In this document: piece by piece, positions 8,768-16,947 of the stretch
Layout of the letters: each line of letters opens with the position of its first letter
Numbering within the stretch: position 1 is the first letter of the stretch
Notes under the pieces: generated by a model
Seen by the model: the letters and a program-made list of their open reading frames with translations, nothing else
Told to the model about the DNA's origin: nothing
Databases searched by the model: none
DNA from: Nitrospira sp.
GTDB taxonomy: Bacteria > Nitrospirota > Nitrospiria > Nitrospirales > Nitrospiraceae
Length of the DNA: 64,000 nucleotides
NCBI GenBank assembly: GCA_030123565.1
Contig: CP126122.1
Coordinates: 1,127,001-1,191,000 of the forward strand
Direction: 5' to 3'
Position numbers and translations under genes: made by a program

Positions 8768-9799
8768 ATGCACCAATTGCTGAACACACTCTATCTCACG
8801 ACCGAAGGGGCCTATCTCCGTCTCGATCACGACACGCTCCGGGTCGAGGTCGAGCGGGAGACGAAACTACAAGTGCCGATCCATCACCTGGGTGGCATCG
8901 TCTGTTTTGGCGACGTGCTGGTGAGTCCGGCGGCGCTGGCGCGCTGCGCCCAAGATGGCCGATTCGTGGTGTTTCTCGATCGTAATGGACGATTTCAAGC
9001 GCGCGTAGAAGGACCGATCTCAGGCAATGTGTTATTGCGTTGCGCACAACATGTTGCCATGGGCAATGCCGACAAAACCCTGACAATCGCTCGTCATGTA
9101 GTGGGTGGGAAAATTCAGAATAGCCGTCAGATCGTCTTGCGCGCCGCTCGGGACACCGACGACCCAAGCGACGGCGAGACGTTGCGGCAGACGGCAGAGT
9201 CGCTGGCAAACGTACTGGGTCGCGTGCCGCTCGCGGTGGACCTGGACTACCTGAGAGGCTTGGAAGGCGAGGCCGCGCGAAAATACTTCGCCACTTTCGA
9301 CCGTATGGTCCGTGAAGACCGCGCAACGTTTACGCTGAATGGTCGAAACCGGCGGCCTCCGACCGATCCGGTGAACGCCTTGCTGTCGTTTCTCTATGCC
9401 TTGCTGATGAACGATTGTGTGGCGGCGCTGGAAGGTGTGGGACTCGATCCCCAAATGGGTTTCTTGCATGCCCTGCGCCCAGGGCGAGCAGCCTTGGCCT
9501 TAGATCTGATGGAAGAGTTGCGGAGTGTCTTTGCCGATCGACTCGCACTCACGTTGATCAACCGAAAACAGGTGGCAGCCAGCCAGTTTCACGCGCGACC
9601 GGGCGGGGCGGTGCATCTGGAAGATGCCGCGCGTAAAGAGGTCATTGTGGCCTATCAAAAACGGAAGCAAGAAGAGATTACGCATCCGGTGCTGGATCAA
9701 AAGATGCCGCTGGGCTTGGTCCCGCACGTGCAGGCGCGGTTGTTGGCTCGTGTATTGCGCGGCGATTTGGATGCCTATCCACCGTTCCTCTATCGGTAG
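8768..9799 (+). CDS. cas1: Cas1 integrase, type I-C
   Basis: A 344-residue Cas1, the catalytic subunit of the spacer-acquisition complex. The ATG at 8768 is chosen because MHQLLNTLYLTTEGAYL is the typical I-C Cas1 N-terminus; a TTG at 8738 would overlap cas4. Metal-binding residues fall in LSFLYALLMNDCVAALEG (Glu), MGFLHALRPGRAALALDLME (His, Asp/Glu) and the Asp/Glu-rich helix after it. It ends ten bases before cas2. Nothing suggests truncation. Confidence 0.97.
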   Translation: MHQLLNTLYLTTEGAYLRLDHDTLRVEVERETKLQVPIHHLGGIVCFGDVLVSPAALARCAQDGRFVVFLDRNGRFQARVEGPISGNVLLRCAQHVAMGNADKTLTIARHVVGGKIQNSRQIVLRAARDTDDPSDGETLRQTAESLANVLGRVPLAVDLDYLRGLEGEAARKYFATFDRMVREDRATFTLNGRNRRPPTDPVNALLSFLYALLMNDCVAALEGVGLDPQMGFLHALRPGRAALALDLMEELRSVFADRLALTLINRKQVAASQFHARPGGAVHLEDAARKEVIVAYQKRKQEEITHPVLDQKMPLGLVPHVQARLLARVLRGDLDAYPPFLYR

Positions 9800-9808
9800 A
9801 AGGTCGCG

Positions 9809-10099
9809 ATGCAGATCTTGGTGGCCTACGATGTGGCGACAGAATCGACAGGGGGCCGGCGGCGACTGCGCAAGATCGCGCAAGCCTGTCAAAATTTCGG
9901 GCAGCGAGTACAAAAGTCGGTCTTTGAATGTTCCGTCAGCGAGATGCAATTCGAGGAACTTGTGCGGCGCCTAGTTGAGATCATCGACGAGAAGGAAGAC
10001 AGTTTGCGGGTGTATCGGTTGATCGAACCCAAAGAAAAATATGTGCAGGTATTTGGCGTGGACACCTCAGTGGACTTTAACGAGCCGCTGGTCTTGTGA
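9809..10099 (+). CDS. cas2: Cas2, structural subunit of the acquisition complex
   Basis: A 96-residue Cas2 starting MQILVAYDVATES, with the ferredoxin-fold RLRKIAQACQNFGQRVQKSV and the C-terminal beta-strand YRLIEPKEKYVQVFG. It bridges two Cas1 dimers in the integrase. It is the last cas gene and is followed directly by the array leader, so adaptation genes and array are on the same strand. The ribosome site is weak (GAAGGT), consistent with coupling to cas1. Confidence 0.96.
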   Translation: MQILVAYDVATESTGGRRRLRKIAQACQNFGQRVQKSVFECSVSEMQFEELVRRLVEIIDEKEDSLRVYRLIEPKEKYVQVFGVDTSVDFNEPLVL

Positions 10100-10277
10100 G
10101 CGCGAACCCAGAGCACTGATGAAAAGGGCGGGGGATCGCGCGTTGCGCAAGATACTGAGCTGAAAGGAGTTTGTGCGAGGTGGCGACACACGTTCGCCGA
10201 TATCTCTATGTCGTGCCAGACGGTTCGCGCCGGCAACGGGCGAACCGCAGGGAAAACCGCGGGGTTTTCCTAGTGCA
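10100..10277 (+). promoter_or_regulatory. CRISPR leader with two tandem hairpins
   Basis: These 178 bases separate cas2 from the first repeat and must contain the array promoter and the Cas1-Cas2 docking region. Just before the first repeat lie two inverted repeats: CGGTTCGC/GCGAACCG (10221-10228 with 10240-10247) and GGAAAACC/GGTTTTCC (10251-10258 with 10263-10270). The second ends seven bases from repeat 1. No convincing -35/-10 pair was found by eye. Confidence 0.65.
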
Positions 10278-10811
10278 GTAGCGCCCGTCCTTCGGGACGG
10301 GCGAGGATTGAAACAACAGATGAGCCACTTGAGGAACCCGCCACACGGGGTAGCGCCCGTCCTTCGGGACGGGCGAGGATTGAAACAGCCACATGACTCT
10401 GTAAAGCGTCTATTGCTTTGTAGCGCCCGTCCTTCGGGACGGGCGAGGATTGAAACGAACGTGACTCTTGCGGTGGATCGCGGATCGGTGTAGCGCCCGT
10501 CCTTCGGGACGGGCGAGGATTGAAACCCCCACGTCTGGATCGTGCCGGTGATCGCGCTCCAGAGTAGCGCCCGTCCTTCGGGACGGGCGAGGATTGAAAC
10601 ATGCCGATGTGGAGTTTGATTGCCTCTTCCCATGTAGCGCCCGTCCTTCGGGACGGGCGAGGATTGAAACGACGAAACGGATGGTATGGTGAAAGTTGGA
10701 CTCGTAGCGCCCGTCCTTCGGGACGGGCGAGGATTGAAACAAGAGTTGTCATGTTAGTTGTTCCTCCTTTCGGAGTAGCGCCCGTCCTTCGGGACGGGCG
10801 AGGATTGAAAC
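10278..10811 (+). CRISPR. Type I-C CRISPR array, 8 repeats and 7 spacers
   Basis: Eight identical 37-base repeats start at 10278, 10350, 10420, 10490, 10564, 10634, 10704 and 10775. Each begins GTAGCGCCCGTCC and ends GGATTGAAAC, the type I-C 3' end. Repeat positions 5-26 form a perfect 9-bp stem capped by TTCG. Spacers are 35, 33, 33, 37, 33, 33 and 34 bases, all different. The leader is on the cas2 side, so spacer 1 (10315-10349) is the newest and spacer 7 (10741-10774) the oldest. No degenerate terminal repeat is seen. Confidence 0.99.
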
Positions 10812-11030
10812 ACATGAGTTACAGGTAATACGTTGCCTCCGATGAGGCCTATCGGACATTCCATATTGAATGTAAACTCCCTACGCTTCGACTCACACCG
10901 ACACATCATATGGAAACTCAGTGAGCATAAGTCACGCGTCGCCATCTCCCTGTCCACCGTGTGTATGAGGGCAGCGCGTTCGAAATCGACAGGCCCAGCG
11001 ATTTCGTCAAGACTCCATACATTGACTGTA

Positions 11031-11060
11031 TGATACCGTACGGTAATCCGTACGGTATCA
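11031..11060. promoter_or_regulatory. Probable TacA operator, 30-bp inverted repeat
   Basis: Arms TGATACCGTACGG (11031-11043) and CCGTACGGTATCA (11048-11060) are perfect inverted repeats around TAAT. Each arm also contains the palindrome CCGTACGG, so two overlapping dimer sites are present. A TTGACT box lies at 11022-11027. The site is 26 bases upstream of tacA, the usual place for autorepression by a ribbon-helix-helix antitoxin. Confidence 0.75.
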
Positions 11061-11085
11061 TGAGCGAAGACTGCGCGGAGGGGAT

Positions 11086-11896
<811 letters not shown>

Positions 11897-12189
11897 TGCG
11901 ACGGAATCGCCATTCGGGAGCCACGTCGTTTGGGGCTATCGTGCCTCTCAGCGTTACCGACTACCCGATCCCATTGTTACGGAACCACCTGCAGTCTGGA
12001 TAGCACGTTCCACCAGACTCGATGAGGTTGGTAAGAGCCGAGTGGAACATCATTTCAATCTGGTTGGCCATAGATATCTCCGATTGCTCGAGTCTTCATG
12101 ACAGGATGAGGAGCAAGTCATGGGGGCGAGGATCCTGCCGGTTTCGCCCTACACTGTTCAGGACGAATGGTGTGTTGGGTGCCTCCTTT
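11897..12189. other. Intergenic region between the toxin-antitoxin and recombinase genes
   Basis: This convergent gap lies between the toxin frame on the plus strand and the first recombinase on the minus strand. No open frame has a credible ribosome site. I see no clear hairpin with a T-run, so no terminator is called. Confidence 0.4.
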
Positions 12190-13414
12190 CTATGTGCGTG
12201 CTGACCTGCCAGGGTGTCCCTTCGTCTTCTTGAGCGGTGTCTTGCGCTTGGCTTTAGAGCGCAGGGTCTGGGCACGGGGCTGAGGATGTGAGGGGGTGGA
12301 GCGCTTATTCGCAACTTGAAGCAGCGGACCGACCTTGAGACGTCGCATCGCCTGGGCCTGATGCACCGGGTTGGGCCGAACATATTTGGCTGTGGTACGA
12401 ATATCTGAGTGGCCGAGGATCTCTTGTAACGTCTTGAGATCGGTTCCGTTGGTGGTGGTATCGGTGGCGCCACTCTTACGCAATCGATGGGGGGATACGG
12501 TGACGCCGGCACGTTTCCCGATTTTCTGCAGCATGCGCGTGATCTTGCGTCCGCTCATGGGGCGTCCTTCACGTTGGGCGGTGGAAAACACGTACGCACT
12601 CTCAGATAACCGTTGAGCTTCTCGAATTATCAGCTTCAGTTCGGGGGGTCAGGCTGATGTACTTATGCCGGACCTGTGAGCCGCGACGCTCTTTCGGGCG
12701 TCGAAAACGGATCAAGTCCTCGTTCCACAACACGTCTGTCCGCAGCAAGTTGATGAGTTCGCCCCGGCGACACATGGTCTGATATAAGAACAAAATAATG
12801 AGTTGCCAGAAACGGCTTGGCGCCATGGTGAGGAGGGCACGGAGTTGGTGTGTTGGCACCGGTTGAAGGCGATGGTCGTCTTCATGGTCGACGACATCGT
12901 TCACTTCACTGAACGGGTTGGTCGTGAGGAACTTCATCCGGATAGCCCAATTCCAAATCGCTCGCAAAATTTTTCGCCGACTGTTCCAGGTAGCGGGTGC
13001 GAGCTTCAAGACCGTTAAGAATTTTGCACGATACTGCAGTACCGTGGGGAGCGTCAGCTGTGAGGCCTGGATGTCGCCGACGTGCATGATCAGGTGGTTG
13101 ATGGCCGGCCAATCCGCATCCGAGAGCGTGTAAGGACTCTTTTCATGGGCCATCGCTTCGGCGTATTGCTTCCAAAGAGCGGAGAGCGTCAGGGAAGCCT
13201 TCGGTTTCAGCGTGGCCAAGCCGAGTTTCAGGCGTGCGACCAGCAAGTCCTGTTCGGCGTCGAACTCCTCCTGCAGCTGATGGGCGACTTTTGTGTCTCG
13301 TGTCCCGAGGCTGACGTGGTGGCGTGTACCCCCTTCAGGATGCGCGTCGCAGCCTGGCATGCACCGGTAGTACAACTCCCACGTTCCGGCGCGATTTTTT
13401 ACCAGCGATGACAT
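12190..13414 (-). pseudogene. Tyrosine recombinase (phage-integrase family), frameshifted at a C6 run
   Basis: Start ATG 13414 has a strong AGGAGGG site. The first frame carries the N-terminal zinc-finger-like and SAM-like domains and box I (TMCRRGELINLL, catalytic Arg) and ends at 12602. The second frame (to 12190) carries HRLRKSGAT (His and Arg of box II), LGHSDIRTT and KYVR with the nucleophile Tyr. The two join in protein sense at HKYISLTP-ELKLIIREAQRL if one base is dropped from six consecutive G (plus strand, 12643-12648). A +1 shift at ACC CCC CGA would rebuild a ~410-residue recombinase. This could be mutation, sequencing error or programmed shifting; catalytic residues are otherwise complete. 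Confidence 0.82.
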
Positions 13415-13529
13415 GATGTGCCCTCCTGAATGGTCACACATACAGGCATCGCATGATGGTGGCTCACCCGTCTGAGGATAGAGCGGCGTGAGAGGGTTGA
13501 GGGGAGCAGTCGAGCGAGGTGCCTCATCG

Positions 13530-13823
13530 TCACCGATCGGCTTTCGTCCGTGTGGGGGATTTTCCTGTGTGAGGCCGTTGGCGCAACCGGTATCGACTTA
13601 GCCAGCGGTCGACTTCGCTTTGACGAAAGAGCAGGCGGCGTCCGACCTTATGGCAGGGAATCTCACGGAATCGGATCAGTTCGCGGATCGTTCCGGCCGG
13701 CAGTCGCAGATACGACACCACCTCCGAAAAATTGAAAATCTGATCCTTGGTGATGAGTTCTTTGAGGCGGTGCACCAGTGCCTCTAGCTCTGAAGGCAGA
13801 TGGGCGTTGTCCGTCGTGTCCAT
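13530..13823 (-). CDS. Excisionase-like helix-turn-helix protein
   Basis: A 97-residue protein starting at ATG 13823 behind GGGGGATC. Residues about 31-76 form the excisionase/MerR-type winged HTH (NFSEVVSYLRLPAGTIRELI, then CHKVGRRLLFRQSEVDRWL). It is followed by a basic tail (RYRLRQRPHTGKSPTRTKAD). Such proteins steer site-specific recombination towards excision or act as regulators. It lies 115 bases upstream of the C6-broken recombinase on the same strand, the classic xis-int order. A longer frame to 14429 exists but upstream of 13823 its composition is not protein-like. Confidence 0.8.
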   Translation of the reverse strand: MDTTDNAHLPSELEALVHRLKELITKDQIFNFSEVVSYLRLPAGTIRELIRFREIPCHKVGRRLLFRQSEVDRWLSRYRLRQRPHTGKSPTRTKADR

Positions 13824-14215
13824 GCGATCCCCCGGTGTCAGTGATTGCTGTGTGACTGGAGTCAGTGTTACCGGGGAGGGGCGGTGGCGAAGGCTGAAAA
13901 CACTGCCATTGTAAGACGTTCGATGCTGCACAGCGTGGCTAACCACATGAAAACGAAGGAGAGAAGGGCTAGGTGTAAAAGAGAGAGGCCTCATCTCGCA
14001 CAGGCCTTTTCCCTCTCGGGCTGGGTGCACCGGCTCGGGGTTCATGAGGCGGTGGTTCAGAAAACACGCGAGGATTCGAGGGGCTACTCGGATGCCCGTG
14101 GCACGGACTGATGACCTTGTCCTCGATGAGATCGGCGGAATGGGACTTGCGGATGGGCAGTAGCGGTCTAGCGATGTGAGGGTGATGCTGTTCAAGCGAT
14201 GCCGCCAGCTCCAGA
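13824..14215. other. Upstream region of the excisionase-like gene with short repeats
   Basis: No gene is supported. Near the excisionase start lie two direct copies of GTCAGTG (13837-13843 and 13861-13867), and a short inverted repeat TGACT-gg-AGTCA (13853-13864). They sit 14-44 bases upstream of the ATG and could be a recombinase/Xis or repressor binding site; this is only positional inference. The rest (13870-14215) shows nothing I can name. Confidence 0.35.
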
Positions 14216-14635
14216 TTACCGGAGGCGCTGAGGGCTCACGAGACGAAACACGATTGCCTCGATTTGTTGGTCCATGCCGCCTGCATGAAAGGATCGGTAC
14301 GGCACGTCCCAGGTCAGAACCTGGGTTCCGACGTGTCCGCCAGTCGCCGTGATTCGCATCCGCGATGGATTGGGCGATGGGGTCATGGCGATCACGGCGT
14401 CGTAGTCGACCATCTGCACTGTGACCCACCTGGTCTCGTCATCAGGTGAGCCAGAGACGGTTGTGGGCAGACCGCCGTTGGTCAGGGCCTGGGCGAGTGA
14501 CTCACATAGGGGCATCAGGGTGTGGTGGGCGACTACCTGAAACCGTTGGGTGGCCAGCACGGCCGGCGGAATCAACATGCCGCAGGCCTTCCATTCTTCA
14601 ATCTTCCGGCACAAATACGAGAATCGATCCTCCAT
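14216..14635 (-). CDS. Uncharacterised 139-residue protein, island family A
   Basis: The function is not recognised. AAGGAGG stands six bases before the ATG at 14635, so translation is likely. The N-terminal ~60 residues are helical (FSYLCRKIEEWKACGMLIPP, then RFQVVAHHTLMPLCESLAQA) and end in NGGLPTTV; a beta-rich half follows. It aligns without gaps over ~56 residues with the product at 21084-21506: shared F..L, G.L..PA, RF, TL..L...L...L and GG.P. It lies between the split recombinase and the excisionase-like gene, all on the minus strand. No membrane segment or signal peptide is present. Confidence 0.65.
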   Translation of the reverse strand: MEDRFSYLCRKIEEWKACGMLIPPAVLATQRFQVVAHHTLMPLCESLAQALTNGGLPTTVSGSPDDETRWVTVQMVDYDAVIAMTPSPNPSRMRITATGGHVGTQVLTWDVPYRSFHAGGMDQQIEAIVFRLVSPQRLR

Positions 14636-14674
14636 CCGAACCTCCTTGTGGTGTACGGGTTGGCTTCTGCTCTG

Positions 14675-15718
14675 TCACAGCACAAATGGATGGGGAGAGG
14701 GTGGCTCAACTCCGCAGGTGTCTGGTCCGTCCATCTCTGCCGTCATGGTCAGCGGTGCAGGAGGAGCCGGGGCGAGGCGGGCGCAGTACTTCGCAATGGT
14801 TGTAGAGGGGACCCCGAGCGCCTCAAGGATCTCGACCGCCTCTGGCTGCCCGAAGTGCGACGTCACGGGGAGGTTCTGGGTCACAATCCATTCCGCAAAT
14901 ACCCCAAGGCCCGGAGGATTTGCCCAGAGTCCATAGACGGTTTGGGTCACCACACAATCACGGTGTCCCATATGTGTGCTGACCCACTCCAACGTCTCCC
15001 CTTGGTTGAGTGCGATAGTACAGAAGGCATGGCGCAGGGATTTTGGAGGGAGCTGCCGCCCTAAGGGAACAACCCGCATGAGTTTGTTCCAATGGTACCG
15101 GAAGGTTTCTTCGGCGATGCACCATCCGGCGTTCGGATCCTGTCCACTCGCGCGGAAGCTCTCGCGGCGTTTGCTGCCTACCCGTGGCAGCCTCGCGGGG
15201 AGCACCCAGATCGTGTTAGGCGGGAGTCGGCCAATCCACTCTCGGAGGACAGCTTCAAGCAAGGGGACGACGGGGACGTAGCGGGAACTCCCATACTTGG
15301 GCGGTCCCAGCTCACCCAATCGCTCGGTCCGTCGAACAAAGAGGCGAGGTTGACGGCCGTCTTTCGGGTGGCGATAGTCAAGTTCAAGATCGGTCCGGTG
15401 CAACGCTCGCGCTTCTCCTAACCGCAACCCGGCGAGGGCCATCAAACAGATCAGGACATAGATCCGGGGCGGGAGCACGTCGAGGGCCCACGTCAAGAGC
15501 ACCTCCAGTTCCGCTTCCGTGAGCGTGTCTGTTGCCTCAATGGGGCGGGCGGCGCATTTGCGCCGTCGCCCACCGATGGCTCTGAGATCCGCAGCCGGAT
15601 GGATGGGGATGAGCTTGCGGCCAACGGCCTCCGTGAGCATCCGTTTGAAAAATCCAAATTGCTGTTTAATGAAGTTCGGTTGCAGTCGGCGCTTACGATT
15701 GTTTCTTTGCCGTGCCAT
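14675..15718 (-). CDS. Tyrosine recombinase, catalytic-domain ORF (C-terminal part of a split recombinase)
   Basis: A 347-residue frame from ATG 15718, which has GGAGG seven bases upstream inside the preceding ORF. It holds the end of the core-binding region (IKQQFGFFKRMLTEAVGRKL), box I ALAGLRLGEARAL with the catalytic Arg, PPKSLRHAFCTIALNQGE (box II, Lys in place of the first His, Arg present), MGHRDCVV and the nucleophile in TQTVYGLW. The missing N-terminal domain is in the overlapping frame 15693-16088. The gene may be a broken single gene or a real two-ORF arrangement. It resembles the recombinase at 16948-18201 in domain order. Confidence 0.78.
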   Translation of the reverse strand: MARQRNNRKRRLQPNFIKQQFGFFKRMLTEAVGRKLIPIHPAADLRAIGGRRRKCAARPIEATDTLTEAELEVLLTWALDVLPPRIYVLICLMALAGLRLGEARALHRTDLELDYRHPKDGRQPRLFVRRTERLGELGPPKYGSSRYVPVVPLLEAVLREWIGRLPPNTIWVLPARLPRVGSKRRESFRASGQDPNAGWCIAEETFRYHWNKLMRVVPLGRQLPPKSLRHAFCTIALNQGETLEWVSTHMGHRDCVVTQTVYGLWANPPGLGVFAEWIVTQNLPVTSHFGQPEAVEILEALGVPSTTIAKYCARLAPAPPAPLTMTAEMDGPDTCGVEPPSPHPFVL

Positions 15719-16088
15719 CGGGTTTCCTCCAGGTTCGGGTATGTAAATGCTGCAAAAACTTCTTACTATCCTCATGGTCAATCAGGTCGAGCCGTTTCTG
15801 TCGCAGCCAGGGCGGCATACTGTTGAGAGCGCTCTTCCATCGCGCCAGGGTGCCTGGACGAATGGGGGGATGGAGGAGTCCCTCGTCGGCTTCTGCAAAG
15901 ATGCTTCGGATAAATTGCTCGAGCGTGGGTTGGTTGACTACTTGGTCTGGAGACGGTTCCCCTGGACTCATCCTGGCCTCAGTGACCTCGGCGCTGTGTT
16001 GCTTGCGCTGACGACGTGGACTGCGGCTCCCGTGACGGTGGACGTCACCGCGAGAGGGCTTGGAGGGCAAGTCATCGTTCCGAATCAT
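15693..16088 (-). CDS. N-terminal core-binding ORF of the split tyrosine recombinase
   Basis: A 131-residue frame starting at ATG 16088, which overlaps the TGA of the preceding small ORF (ATGA). Residues ~60-131 match the SAM-like N-terminal domain of the neighbouring recombinase: TLEQFIRSIFAEADEGLL here against TVGRWIDQMIQEENALL there. The frame stops at TAA after RTWRKPDGTAKKQS, 26 bases past the downstream ATG. A -1 shift near AAAGAAAC would fuse the two into a ~430-residue recombinase. It is called CDS rather than pseudogene because the downstream part has its own ribosome site. Confidence 0.6.
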   Translation of the reverse strand: MIRNDDLPSKPSRGDVHRHGSRSPRRQRKQHSAEVTEARMSPGEPSPDQVVNQPTLEQFIRSIFAEADEGLLHPPIRPGTLARWKSALNSMPPWLRQKRLDLIDHEDSKKFLQHLHTRTWRKPDGTAKKQS

Positions 16089-16327
16089 TTGTCGTACCTC
16101 GTGGTGGAAGTGAGGGAGAGAAGACACATGCGACGATTCTGGGGTGCCGGATGCACCCACCGTGGAGGTCGCGCCTTTGCGAACAGGGATGCAGGCACTG
16201 GCGGCTTCCGCCCATGCGGCGCGACGCGGTGCAATTCCTGACGTCGTCCCATCCTGCGAGCGGCGGCCGATTTTCGAGTGCGTGGGGTGGGCATCGGCAC
16301 CAGGTCTCCGGTGTTTTCAGTGTTCAT
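16085..16327 (-). CDS. Small basic ORF coupled to the split recombinase
   Basis: An 80-residue frame from ATG 16327 (AGGAAG upstream) whose stop overlaps the start of the next ORF in ATGA form. The product is Arg/Pro-rich (RTRKSAAARRMGRRQELHR) and matches nothing I know. The four-base overlap and the ribosome site are the only support; composition alone would not prove coding. Confidence 0.35.
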   Translation of the reverse strand: MNTENTGDLVPMPTPRTRKSAAARRMGRRQELHRVAPHGRKPPVPASLFAKARPPRWVHPAPQNRRMCLLSLTSTTRYDK

Positions 16328-16947
16328 GGTACTTCCTGCTCTTGTTCACGGACGTGCTCTTCCGTTTGACTGTCTACCCGCAGAGAATGTGATGGCTCGC
16401 GGGGTTTCTCTGACTGAGAGGATAGCGGGGTGGGTGACGCGGCAGGGTCGAGAATCACGCCACTTTCAGACGTCGGTGACGCCTCGAGGCCTCAACACCT
16501 TGATAAGGCAGTCGAAAAAGCAAATGGCTGAAATGGGACGCTGCGGGGTGACGCACAGTCGAAGGTGATCCGGAGGGAAGGGTCGTGTTTCGAGAGTACC
16601 GCCTGACTCGTCCTGAATGGTCCGACGTTGCTCTCGCGCATGGAGAGGGCCACGTTTCTTGGGTGGCGGGCGTGTGCAGTCCTGTCCGTCGAGGCAGTAC
16701 GGCCCGTCTGGACTCGAGGGGAACGTTGGGATGTCTGGTGTCAGTTAGAAATGAGGGGACGCAATTCTAACTGTCGCTGAACACGTTGGAGGAGATCGGA
16801 ACTCGGCAGTGGCCGCATGGGACGTCCCCTCGCTGGGGGCTTCCCATGGGCCGCTTCCCTCGCATGGCCCTCGCGCTGGAGAGTCGAGTCCGTGTGCCAC
16901 AGGGACTCAGATTCGACCGGGACCAAGGCGAGCCGCCGAGCCGATCG
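16328..16947. other. Non-coding stretch between two recombinase genes
   Basis: No frame is supported on either strand. A minus-strand frame 16741-16926 opens at a TTG without a ribosome site and is weak. The plus-strand frames are Arg/Gly-rich shadows. It may be decayed sequence of the mobile element. Confidence 0.35.

Noticed and set aside
10067..10815. Long minus- and plus-strand frames across the CRISPR array
   Set aside because: They only translate the 37-base repeats into a recurring peptide (SSPVPKDGRY or ARPEGRAL) and are not genes.
13824..14429. N-terminal extension of the excisionase-like frame
   Set aside because: Residues upstream of ATG 13823 have no protein-like pattern, and a ribosome site is present only at 13823.
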